Notes under the pieces: model-generated
Database searches by the model: none
Told to the model about the DNA's origin: nothing
The model's input: only the letters and a program-made list of their open reading frames with translations
NCBI GenBank assembly: GCA_963965975.1
Contig: OZ014420.1
Span: 2,382,001 to 2,446,000, forward strand
Length of the DNA: 64,000 bases
Direction of reading: 5' to 3'
From: Xestospongia bergquistia
Lineage: Eukaryota; Porifera; Demospongiae; Haplosclerida; Petrosiidae
Shown here: positions 28,721-38,555 of the stretch, piece after piece
Layout: every line of letters begins with the position of its first letter
Position numbering within the stretch: the first letter of the stretch is position 1
Translations under genes and position numbers: made by a program

Positions 28721-29236
28721 TTGTGTCATTGTCCCATTGTGCATTAGTATATTTAGCTTGACTTTAAATTCAATGAGCTTTAGCCCTTAGTTTTAGTGCA
28801 TTTGTTATCTTAACTAAACCTGTAATATGTCATTTCATAATGTAATATCTCACCTATAACCAGTATATTTAGTACAATGTAGGAAGTCTGAATAATATTA
28901 ATCAAGTGTTTTTAAAAGGCTTTTTACCCCCATTGTGTCTGCTTTGGTATCAGTATCAGCTTGAAAAGGTTTGTACTAGAAATGGAAAGATAGTAGTAAC
29001 AAATACAGTCAGAGAAGCAGTACTCCCATGTGCTGTAGTATATGTAGCATGACTTTTAAATTCAGTGAGCTTTAGTCCTTAGTTTTAGTGCATCTTAACT
29101 AAGCCTATTGTAAGTCTTTTTGAAATATAATATCTCACTAGTCCTTTTCTCTGTAATATAAAGACTTTAGTAACCAATATATTTTGTACAATGTAGCAAG
29201 TCTCAATAAAATTAGTCGAATGTTTTTATTTAGTAC
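28721..29236. repeat. Diverged monomers of the complex satellite
   Basis: Shuffled and shortened monomers, recognisable by AATTCAATGAGCTTTAGCCC, AACCAGTATATTTAGTACAA and GGCTTTTTACCCCCATTGTG. The stretch ends with TTTTTATTTAGTAC, the insertion site of the next TIR element. No gene is seen. Confidence 0.75.
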
Positions 29237-29861
29237 TAGCCTCGTACCCAGACTTTCGCGGTAGAAAAGAGCCTGGTCATTACTGCTTGCGCATGCACAT
29301 AATTATTGACATCATAATGACACATTTTAAATTAAGTGACGAATTGATGGGTCGGGTTTATATTGATGATGTTTTTTTCACTACACGAGTTTAAGCACGA
29401 GTTTGTCAGTAATGCAGAGATTTATTTAGTGGAAGCCGAAAGAGCAACAAATTTGTTCAGTGCTGTTGGAATGTGAAATAATTGGGGTTCGTGAATAACT
29501 GCTTTACTTGATGTTATTGTTTCTGGACATGATATGATAGTCTCTCTTCATATATTTTTATGAAGTGCAAACTTCGAATTGTGTCTCAAGAGAAATCTGT
29601 TGTAGACCTAGAGGAATTCAAGCAGTTGGTTCATAACCTAGCTTGTAATCCATCATGAAAGGGAGGATTTTGGAACACAAACTCTTTTCAAAACCAGTTG
29701 GTAACCACACGAAGACATCTTTTCCGTTATGTATAGCTACAATAGAAAAGATCTGCTCTTTTTTAAAAGATAGATTTGGCTTTCCTAGCTGATTTATAGC
29801 ATATAATAGAGCAGCAGAAAAGTTACTACAAGTAGCTATCACCAATAATCTAAAGTACAGT
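29237..29861 (-). mobile_element. Truncated TIR element carrying a RecQ-like helicase fragment
   Basis: The left end is the same TIR as the short MITEs (TAGCCTCGTACCCAGACTTT) after an ATTTAGTAC flank, but the interior is longer. It shares blocks with the elements at 36.0 and 38.0 kb when these are read in reverse, for example TATTGATGATGTTT and ACAAATTTGTTCAGTGCTGT. The opposite TIR is missing; satellite resumes at GTTTGTACTAGAAATC near 29862. This is probably a parent-like form from which the shorter MITEs were derived by internal deletion. Confidence 0.7.
29618..29845 (-). pseudogene. RecQ-family DNA helicase fragment (motif 0 to Walker A)
   Basis: A 75-codon open stretch reads ALLYAINQLGKPNLSFKKEQ, then GKDVFVWLPTGFEKSLC, then ILPFMMDYKLG. 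In RecQ and related superfamily-2 helicases the first block with its conserved Gln is motif 0, and LPTGxGKSLC is the Walker A ATP-binding loop. Here the Gly before Lys is Glu (GFEKS), which would damage ATP binding. Only the N-terminal part of the helicase is present, with no DEAH box or later motifs, so this is a carried fragment, not a working gene. Related, more broken fragments sit in the elements at 36.0 and 38.0 kb. Confidence 0.75.
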
Positions 29862-31208
29862 GGTTTGTACTAGAAATCATAGACTGCATTACTTCATTTT
29901 AGCAATCAATGTGTCAGGACTTGTTTAACAAGACAAAAGAAGGAACTGGATTCCAACAGGCAAGCATTTGACAGTGTTCTCTGCAGTAAATCCGAGACAA
30001 TGAAATTCCTTGCTAGAACAGAAGGAAAAAACAGTAGTAACAAGTACTGCCAGTCAATGTAGCAAGTCTCAATAATAATATTCAAGTGTTTTTAAAAGGC
30101 TTTTTACCCTGATTGTGTCTGCTTTGGTATCAGTATCAGCTTGTAAAGGTTTGTACTAAAAATCTTAGACAGCATTACTTCATTTTAGCAACCAATCTGT
30201 CAGGACTTTACGTCTGCAGAGCTGTGGAGCAAGACAGAAGAAGGAACTGTATTACATGCAGCCAAGTGATTTGACAGTCTTGTCTGCAATAAATCTTAGA
30301 CGATGATGTTACTCGCTAGAACAAAAGAAATTGAGTCAGTTTTAGCCCTTAGTTTTAGTGCATCTGATAAGTCATTTGGAAACATATCTGACTATTCCTT
30401 TTCTCTAATATATAAACTTTAGTAACCAGTATATTTAGTACAATGTAGGAAGTCTGAATAATATTAGTCAATTGTTTTATCACTACAAGCCTATTTAGCC
30501 CCATTATGTCTACCATTATATGAGTAGTTGTCAAGTGTTTTTATTTAGTACAAGCCCTTTTAAACCTATTGTGTCTACTTTTGTATCAGTATTAGCTTGT
30601 AATGTTTTGTCACAACTTTATTTCTGCAGGGATGTTTACCCTCACTGTCTCTACGTTTGTGTCAGTATCAGCTTGTGCTGTATTATTGGTTGGTTATTGT
30701 ATTGTGTATACTTATGAATATGATTATCATGTGTAGACTTCCTGTCCCATAACTTATCTATGCACTTTATATTATAAAATGTGCATATTGTAGAGATTTT
30801 ATTGAGTCTTGAGTATTGTCCGATATCATATGTGAATGTGTTTGTAATGGTTATACTAGAAATCTTAGACTGCATTACTTCATTTTAGCAATAATGTTCC
30901 TCGCTATAGCCCAAGGGCAAGTAAATACAGTCAAGTGTGTTAGTATATATAGCTTGACTTTAAATTCAATGAGCTTTAGCCTTTAGTTTAGTGCATCTTT
31001 ACTTCGTTTTAGCCACCAAAGATTCATGACTTTCTTTCTATAGGGCTGTTTAGCAAGATAGAAAAAGGAACCAGATTCCATTCAGCCAAATCATTTGACA
31101 GTGTTCTCTGCAGTAAATCCAAGACAATAATGTTACTCGCTATAGCCCAAGGGTAAGTAAATACAGTGAAGTGTGTTAGTATATATAGCTTGACTTTAAA
31201 TTCAATGA
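29862..31208. repeat. Complex satellite, distal monomers
   Basis: Monomers resume after the TIR element. The 30.54-30.86 kb part is close to 6.75-7.05 and 18.97-19.28 kb (CCCATTTAAACCTATTGTGT, TTGTGTATACTTATGAATAT). Open frames here are satellite artefacts. Confidence 0.8.
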
Positions 31209-31214
31209 GCTTTA

Positions 31215-31298
31215 CTAAATGAAGGTGCTAAAACTGTGATATTTGTGAGTGACGCAGCAATAATTATCATTAAATATTTTATCTTTATTACTAGGTGG
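31215..31298 (+). pseudogene. Captured DUF2064-type gene fragment (copy 3, cut after the intron)
   Basis: Begins CTAAATGAAGGTGCTAAAAC as in the copies at 26449 and 27178 and keeps the donor GTGAGTGAC and the intron. It breaks off just after the acceptor AG, where GTGGTTTGGCATGCGC replaces GTGGGTTCTGATATAC. The break marks the edge of the satellite block and the start of the unrelated DNA leading into the piggyBac remnant. Confidence 0.75.
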
Positions 31299-31567
31299 TT
31301 TGGCATGCGCAAACGCACACTGTGACCAAATTATTTCTGTGGTTTGTAGAGGGAAAGAAATGTAAGGTTAGTGATGTGAACGCTTTTTCCTTTGCTCGAA
31401 GTAAAGTTAGCATGTTGTGTTCTACGAAGAGTCAAAAGGATAGTGAAACGTTGTCCAAGATCTTGTCATCATAAAGGGAAGTTGGTAGCAAAATTCGCGA
31501 TCAAGGGCTACGTTTACATTTCTTTGTTTACTGACAGCGTTTGATTGTGTTCTATTCTAGGGCTACT
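31299..31567. other. Unassigned DNA between satellite and piggyBac remnant
   Basis: About 270 bp with a slightly higher GC content than the satellite. I see no repeat unit, open frame or clear TTAA-bounded piggyBac left end here. The left end of the transposon has presumably been lost or is unrecognisable. Confidence 0.4.
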
Positions 31568-33655
31568 TTATGATTGAAAGTTAGTTTCATATATTACTTG
31601 TATTTGTATAGAACAAAGAAACGCTTTGAAGTGCATTTGTAGAGTAAAATGTGTATAACATAATTTAGTACGTAAATAGCATGAGGATATGATACTATGA
31701 GTGTGTGTGTAATTATTGTGAAATGCTAGGAAACAGTCACTATCTGGTTTTCCTGTGTGGCATAGGTTTTTTTTACACATTTGGCATTCCCACTGTGTCC
31801 ACTTCAATTGTTTTCCCTTCCTGTAGCAATGAGAGCATTTGCTTCGCTTTGCTGCCTTCATTGGGAAGTGTAGAGTTGGTACTGAGGGATGAATAGCAGA
31901 GGAAGGGCGACCTCTAACTTTTCGACCGTTATAATTCCCAATTAGCTGTTTTGCCAACTCTGACCTGAAGTCAACGTATTGATGGTATACATGCCCTGTT
32001 GATGGTACATACCTGTGAAGGATGTAGGCATTTGCCAAAGTGAGTTCAAATAAAAACCAAAAGATGTATTTGTAGAATTTGTGGCTTTTCAGTCGTACAC
32101 AGTAGTAGTGTCATAGCTGGTCATTGCAATCAACCCCTCCCATATACTTGTTGTAGTCAATAACATTCAAGGGGCAGGTGAAAGTTTTTCTTGTGCCATC
32201 CTTTTGTTTTCTGGTTACTGTGCCTTCTTCATTTCTGCAGTTGGTAGAGAGAACACTTACTGTTTTGTTGTCTTGCCACAATGAGAAAATGCAATTTTCT
32301 TTTTCAATTGTCTTGTAATCTCCCCTCTCTGGTAGTCCCTTCTTAAGAAAAGGCTTAAATTCATCAGGATAGCCTACTCGATTTCATCGAATGCTGCCGC
32401 ATGCATAGATCGAGTCCTTTAGAAGGTCATTGAAGAGCTGTACACTGGTGAAAAAGTTATCGCAGTACACTGTATAGTGTTTGCCAACATGATTCCTGGT
32501 TAGATCTTTCACAACCCGTTCATGTATATGTGTTTCCGACCTGCCTCCCACTTTGCCAAGGTACACCTGAAATTGAGAAACATAGCCATTTATAGCATAT
32601 GCTCTCATCCAGACTTTTATCCCTCTCTTTGTAGGTTTTTTGGGAAGATATTGCTTGAGAGAGGATCTTCAATTGAAGGGGATCATGGCCTCATCAATTG
32701 AGCTGGCACTGTGAGGATTATATATCTCCAAAAACCTCTCTGATATCGAAGTTATCGCCGGTCGGATTTTCCAAAGACGATCATAGCTAGGATCTGTTCG
32801 CTGAACTGAATAGGATTCATTCTGCGTGAAATGGAGAAACCGAGAGATTTCCAAGAATCGTCTCAGAGATATCCTGTCTGCTACTGGGGAGTAATAGTAA
32901 GTTAGATCTAATTTCCAGTAATCATAAAGGCATGGTAATTGATTGATTCCCATTAGAATCATGAATCCAAAATACGCTTGAATTTCAAGTGGTGTTACTT
33001 GGTCAAATCTCTCGTAGGCATCAGTTGATAGCACTTCTCGAGCATATACATTAGTTTGCTCAGCAATCATATTGATTAGAGCAGGAGTGAAAAGTAAATG
33101 GAAGATACCAAGTAGGGTATGAGAGAGGGGAACTGTAGGTTCACAAGGAACAGTACAGGGAAGGACAGTAGTAGGCCTGTCAGTAGTAAGGCCAGTTTTA
33201 GTTGACTCAAAAAGGATTCACCTGACTCAAATTCAAATGGTTCATCAATCTCCATAGCATCACAACTATAGAATTAGAAAAGACTAGCATCAAAGAATTA
33301 TTTGGAGTGTTGGTATAATAACAGAAGCAGTAGACATGGTTATAATAATTCTTTCTTTTGATCTTACCTTTCCAGATTTTCGTCGGTGTCCATTCTGTGT
33401 AAAAGAAAATGGAATGAAAAGTACTTAGTGTTTAGTTTGTTTTTCTAATTATAATGCAATAATATTGTTACTGCATACACATTATTATACATATTATATA
33501 TACAATAATAACTATTATATATTATACTATATAACAACAATCTCTTCTTCCTCTTCCACGTCAAAATCATCGTCACTATACTCACAAATAACCTCACCAC
33601 CAATTTCCCATTCGTTTTCAATCATTTCAACAATATCTTCTGCTCTGTAATTCAT
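31568..33655 (-). pseudogene. piggyBac-family transposase, broken by in-frame TGA codons
   Basis: The core (33,070 down to about 31,750) is one continuous frame with a DDE_Tnp_1_7 (piggyBac) layout. All three catalytic Asp are in place: SSIDEAMIPF, YTVYCDNFFTS and MGGVDCNDQL. A C-terminal zinc-ribbon-like segment follows (CSHC, then CQMC, then C and H). Three TGA codons interrupt it, at 32669-32671 (after IPFN), 32384-32386 (after ACGSIR) and 32111-32113 (after CNDQL). The frame is kept between them, as the spacings of 285 and 273 nt divide by 3. An acidic N-terminal exon starts MNYRAEDIVEMIENE at 33655. A candidate 27-nt microexon (about 33370-33397, MDTDENLE) has good AG and GTAAG borders. 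An acidic block MEIDEPFEFES near 33.24 kb then loses frame at a T run near 33.21 kb. It is inactive as it stands. Confidence 0.88.
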
Positions 33656-33735
33656 GGCTAATTACTGCTGAGAGCTAAATTTATGGCTGGGTGTGGCAGC
33701 TGAGAACTAATTTATGGCTGGGTGTGGCAGCTGTT
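33656..33735. repeat. Two-copy direct repeat upstream of the piggyBac transposase start
   Basis: The unit CTAATTTATGGCTGGGTGTG continuing GCAGCTG occurs twice in tandem at about 33675-33732, immediately upstream of the MNYRAED start. It lies where the transposon's promoter or 5' UTR should be. Function unknown. Confidence 0.5.
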
Positions 33736-33889
33736 TCATGAAATTATTTGCGTATAAATATCGCGCTCAATTACGACGACGTTGATTGCAATTCTTAATA
33801 AAACTAAGGTCATTTTATTGATAAATCATATTTTCGTTCCATAGACATTAATGAAGATTTCGGACTGAGTGCATTCCTTCTTCAGCGCT

Positions 33890-33979
33890 TGGTATTAAAG
33901 TTGCAAATTTGCAACCGTGGTCGTTTCGTGCATGTTCCAAAAAGTTGCAAATCTGCAACCTTGGTCGGTAAAGGGTTAA
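33890..33979 (-). repeat. piggyBac right terminus with TTAA and paired subterminal palindromes
   Basis: Read on the minus strand, TTAA (33976-33979) is followed by CCCTTTACCGACCAAGG, the TTAA-CCC arrangement typical of piggyBac ends. Just inside are two similar blocks, GTTGCAGATTTGCAAC and GTTGCAAATTTGCAAC, each followed or preceded by a CGACCA-type motif. Such paired palindromic repeats are plausible transposase-binding sites. Confidence 0.65.
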
Positions 33980-34308
33980 TAATAATTGTTATAATATACC
34001 ATTTGTTCATATAATTAGAATTGTAATTTTTAATTTCCAAGTGATAGATGGGTGACTTCTCAAAGCAAAAATTGTTTTTTATTAAACCCTCGAAGGTGTG
34101 CAATTTGAAGTTTGTGAAATGTATGCCATTGAAAATGTATGGAGTTTTCTAGTTTGGTACTTTCTCGTAGTGCTAGAGAGCCAAATTTTATATATAAAAT
34201 GTGCATTTGTGAGCTAAATCGATAGTGCAAGTTTCATGTTGATAGCACGTAAAAAGGCAAAGTTATTCACACATCTGTGTGGCTCTACTCAACTTGGACA
34301 GCCTATAG
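33980..34308 (-). mobile_element. Truncated mariner-like MITE next to the piggyBac end
   Basis: This matches, in reverse, the outer part of the MITE at 50002-50795. Shared blocks include ATAATTAGAATTGTAATTTT, GAAGGTGTGCAATTT and AGAGCCAAATTTTATATATA, and the degraded terminus ends CTCAACTTGGACAGCC. It begins exactly at the piggyBac TTAA, so the piggyBac probably inserted into this MITE. Satellite resumes after it at TTCATTGAGCTTTATC. Confidence 0.7.
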
Positions 34309-35440
34309 TTCATTGAGCTTTATCTTTAGTTTTAGTGCATCTGTTGTCTGTACTAAGTCTGTCGTAAGTCATTTGCAAACATATCTGAGTGTTCCTTTTC
34401 TCCGTAGTATATAGAATTTAGTAACCAGTATATTTAATACAATGTCTGAATAACATTAGTCAAGTTTTTCTATTTAGTACAAGCCTATTTACCTCCATTG
34501 TCTCAACTTTTGTTTCAGTATGAGCTTGTAATGGTTGGTACTAGAGGTTTGTACTAGAAATCTTAGACAGCATTACTTCATTTTAGCAACCAATGGGTAC
34601 TGTATTATTATTTGGTTATTGTGTTGCATATAGTTATGAATATTATTATCATATGTGTACCATAAGTTATCTATGCAACATACTTTATAAAATATGAATA
34701 TTGTGTTATTTAGTCTTGAGTTGTGTGCTGTATCATATGTGAATGTGTTTATACAAGTTATTAACTAGTCATTTTAAAACGTAATATCTCACTAGTCCTT
34801 TTCTCTGTAAGGTATAGGCTTTAGTAATCAGTATATTGTGTTTTAGCAACCAGACTTTATATCCTTTCAGCCAAGTCAATCCAAGACAATGATGTTACTT
34901 GCTACAGCCCAAGGGCAAATAAATACGGTCAGAGTAGCGGTACTCCATGTGTATTAGTATATCGTGTATTTTTGTATGAGTGTCAGCTTGTTATGTTTTT
35001 GTACTTGTAAGTACTTTACCTTTGCAGGGCTGTTAAGCAAGACAGAATAAGGAACTGGATTCCATACAGCCAAACCATTTGACAGTGTCCTCTGTAGTAA
35101 ATCTCAGATAATGATGTTCTTGACTACAACAAAAGGGAAAGACAATAGTAACAAATATGGTCAGAGAAGCAGTACTCCACGTCTGTTAGTATATCAAGCT
35201 TGACTTTTAAACTAGTCCTTTTCTCTGTGATATATTGACTTTAGTAAGAAGTATATTTAGTACTATGTTGCAAGTCTGAGTAATATTCATTAAGTAAATA
35301 TGCTGGTTAATAAAGTATGTTGCATTCCATTTAGCCAAGTCATTTGGCAGTCTTCCCTGCAGTATTTCTGAGCGAATGATGTTCCTCGGTACATGGTAAA
35401 GTAATGTATTACATCGTGATAGACTCAAGTAACATGATTT
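34309..35440. repeat. Degenerate complex-satellite monomers
   Basis: Old, deletion-ridden copies of the first-region satellite (AACCAGTATATTTAATACAA, TTTGCAGGGCTGTTAAGCAA, ACAGCCCAAGGGCAAATAAA). They are clearly more diverged than those upstream. No gene is seen. Confidence 0.7.
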
Positions 35441-35751
35441 GTTGTCCTTCTAGGTATACGGATATCAGTGTAATGTTACATTCATATTGTATAACTTAAC
35501 AATATTACCTTATTTTAAACATACACACACACACATACATGCAGATGAAGGAAATAACAATTGGTAAGTATATTAACAATAAAAATGTATAAACATTAAC
35601 TGGTATTTTGACATAAACTAATACTACAAATATAATACTACCAAATGTAATACTGCCAAATGTAATACTGCAAATGTAATATTGTCATTAACATATTTTA
35701 ACGTCAGTGTAAAATATATTATTCCTTCTCGTTTCTCTTTTGTTACCCTAG
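35441..35751. other. Left flank of the exon-like array
   Basis: Contains a CA run (35522-35536). A possible 19-nt microexon follows: CATACATGCAG, then ATGAAGGAAATAACAATTG at 35545-35563, then GTAAGTATAT. Next come three copies of a 15-bp motif TAATACTGCCAAATG (35633-35677). The same motif appears inverted at 39679-39720 on the other side of the array. The ATG in the microexon-like piece is suggestive only. Confidence 0.4.
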
Positions 35752-36028
35752 ATTCGCTGCACATCAGGACTAGGCTCAAGACCTCCTCTGTCTCAAAAGA
35801 GTCTAGGGAGTAAGTTAAGACCATACAGTACTAGACTACTAGTGTACATTGATTCATAATACTTCAGGCTCAAGACTCAAGACATTTCTATACTTCGAAG
35901 AGTCTGAAGAGTAAGTTAATTGAATACAATACTAGTGTACATTAATTCATAATTAATTATTTCTGTTAATTTGTTTTTTATTACAATAGCTTCACTGGAC
36001 ATCAGGATCAAGGATCAAGACATTTCTC

Positions 36029-36517
36029 TAGCCTCGTACCCAGGCTTTTGCGATAGGAAAGAAAGCCTGGTAACTACTATTACCGCATGCATTTAATTTC
36101 CACAGATTCCTTTGAAAGTAGTATACTCTAGGAATCCTCCGTCAACTATTGATGTCAAAATTCCTTTAATCACAATGTGAGACTATTTGTAGTACTGATA
36201 GAAAGTATTCTTCTGCTCTACTCTATGCTAATTATGGAAAAGATGTTTTCGTGTGGTTTTCTATTCCAACAACACTGAACATGTTTGTCGCTCTTTTTGC
36301 TTTCATTAAGTATCTACAGAACCAACAAACTCAACTAGCCATGCCTAAACTCAGTAGTGAATGAAACATCATCAATAGAAACCCAGCCATTTACTTGTCA
36401 TTTAATTCTAAATCTTGCCATTATGATGTCAGTATATTGCGTAAATTACAATAAACGCATGCACAGCAGTAGTTACCAGGCTTTCTTTTCTATTGCGAAA
36501 ACCTGGGTACAAGGCTA
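36029..36517 (+). mobile_element. 489-bp TIR element with RecQ fragment, 10-bp target duplication
   Basis: Ends TAGCCTCGTACCCAGGCTTT and GAAAACCTGGGTACAAGGCTA are inverted repeats of the same family as the short satellite MITEs. GACATTTCTC flanks it at 36019-36028 and 36518-36527, a perfect 10-bp duplication of target in the middle of an exon-like unit. Inside, the plus strand reads SSALLYANYGKDVFVWF, a collapsed version of the RecQ-like fragment seen in reverse at 29.6 kb. It lacks about 70 bp compared with the element at 38.0 kb. Confidence 0.85.
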
Positions 36518-37996
36518 GACATTTCTCCATCTCAAGGACTCTTGGGAGTAAGTCAGTGCTAGTATAAATTTATTCATAATGCATTATTAATCTCTTTTAT
36601 TACAATAGATTCGCTGGTTGTCAGAGGTCAAGGATGAAGACATTCCTCTATCTCGATGAGTTTGTCAAGTAAGTTAACAGAATACAATACTAGGTTACAT
36701 TGATTCATGAAACACGATTACTCTTAACTTCTTTTATTACTATAGCTTGACTTGATGTCAGTCTCAAGGCTCAAGACATTCCTATATCTCAAAGAGTCTG
36801 AAGAGTAAGTTAACTGAATACAATCATAGTGTACATTAATTCATAAGTCTTAATTCATAATACATCAATTCATAATACTCTTAATCTCTTTTTCATTACT
36901 ATAGCTTTGTTCGACGTCAGGCTCAAGGCTCAAGAAATTCATCTGAAGAGTCTAGGGAGTAAGGCTCAAGGCATTCATGTATCTCGATAGGGAGTAAGAT
37001 CATACAGTACTAGTATAAAGTAATTCATAATGCATCATTACCTTTAATATCTCTTTTATTGCTATGGCTTCGCTGGATATTGGGATCAAGAATCAAGACA
37101 TTCTGCTATCTTTAAGACACTGGGGAGTAAGTTCACAGAATACAGTAGTAGTGTACATTAAGTCATAATACATCATTACTCTTACTTTCTCTTTTATTAC
37201 AGCATATTACTCTTAATTTTTCTTTTATTACTGTAGCTTCACTGGACTTCAGGATCAAGGCTTGAGACATTCCTCTATCACAAAGAGTCTCACTCTGTGG
37301 AGTAAGTTAACAGCATACAGTACTAGTGTACATTAATTCATAATACCCATTACTCATAATACACATTATTATTACTATAGCTTCGCTGGATATCAGTATC
37401 AAGAATCAAGACATTCTGCTATCTCAAAGACACTGGGGAGTAAGTTCACAGAATACAGTAGTAGTGTACATTAAGTCATAATACATCATTACTCTTACTT
37501 TATCTTTTATTATTGCATATTACTCTTAATTTCTCTTATATTACTGTAGCTTCACTGGACTTCAGGGTCAAGGCTCAAGACATTCCTCTATCACAAAGAG
37601 TCTGTGGAGTAAGTTAACCGCATACAGTACTAGTGTACATTAATTCATAATACCCATTACTCATAATACACATTACTCTCAATTTCTATTTTATTACTAT
37701 AGCTTCACTGGATATTGCGATCAAGAATCAAGACATTCTGCTATCTCAAGACGCTGGGGAGTAAGTTAACAGAATACAGTACTGGTATAAATTAATTGAT
37801 AATGCATCTTATCACTGTAGCTTCATTTGATGTCTGGCTCAAGTCTCAAGACATTCCTATACTTCGAAGACTCTGAAGAGTAAGTTAACTAAATACGATA
37901 CTACTGTACATTAATTCATAATATAGCATAGTCTTAATTTGTGTTTTATTACAATAGCTTTGCTGGATGTCAGGATCAAGGATCAAGATATTTCTC

Positions 37997-38555
37997 TAGC
38001 CTCATACCCAGGCTTTCACGATAGAAAAGAAAGCCTGGTAACTACTGTTTGTGCATGCATTTAATTTCCACAGATTTCTTTGAAACTAGTATACTCTATG
38101 AATCCTCCATCAACTATGACATCAAAATTCCTTTACCCGTAATATGAGACTATTTGTATCACTGATATAAAGTTTTCTTCTGCTCTACTGTATGTTCTAA
38201 AGCTGCTAGCAATGCCAAATCTATTTCTTAAAAGGAGCAACTCTTGTTCATTGAAGCTATATATGATGGAAAAGATATTTTCGTGTGGTTTTGTATTCCA
38301 ACAGCACTGAACAAATTTGTCGTTCTTTTTGCTTTCATTAAATCTCTGCAGAACCGACAAACTCAGCTAGACATGCCCAAACTCAGTAGTGAATGAAACG
38401 TCATCAATATAAACCTGACCCATTTACTTGTCATTTAATTTAAAATGTTGTCATTATGATATGAACATATAACATAATTTACAATAATTAAGCGCATACA
38501 CAAGCAGTAGTTACCAAGCTTTCTTTTCTATCGCGAAAGCCTGGGTACGAGGCTA
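37997..38555 (+). mobile_element. 559-bp TIR element with RecQ fragment, same target site
   Basis: Ends TAGCCTCATACCCAGGCTTT and GAAAGCCTGGGTACGAGGCTA. Flanks are GATATTTCTC (37987-37996) and GACAATTCTC (38556-38565), in the same position of the exon-like unit as the element at 36029. The plus strand carries SSALLYVLKLLAMPNLFLK and, after a frameshift, EQLLFIEAIYDGKDIFVWF. This is the motif-0 part of a RecQ-like helicase, cut before the Walker A loop. The shared site shows it was copied with the array rather than inserted anew. Confidence 0.83.

Noticed and set aside
215..31000. Many open frames of 60-100 codons in the first 31 kb, some repeated almost identically
   Set aside because: They recur because the satellite recurs. 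They start and stop inside monomers, occur on either strand, and show no domain, so they are not annotated as genes.
33190..33235. 45-nt intron (GTGAATCC to CTGACAG) in the piggyBac N-terminal region
   Set aside because: The borders look acceptable, but splicing there does not restore the catalytic-domain frame. A one-base loss in the T run explains the frame change better.
38133..38360. 75-codon minus-strand frame inside the 38.0-kb TIR element
   Set aside because: The plus strand here encodes the recognisable RecQ-like piece (ALLYVLKLLAMPNLFLK); the minus frame is its shadow.
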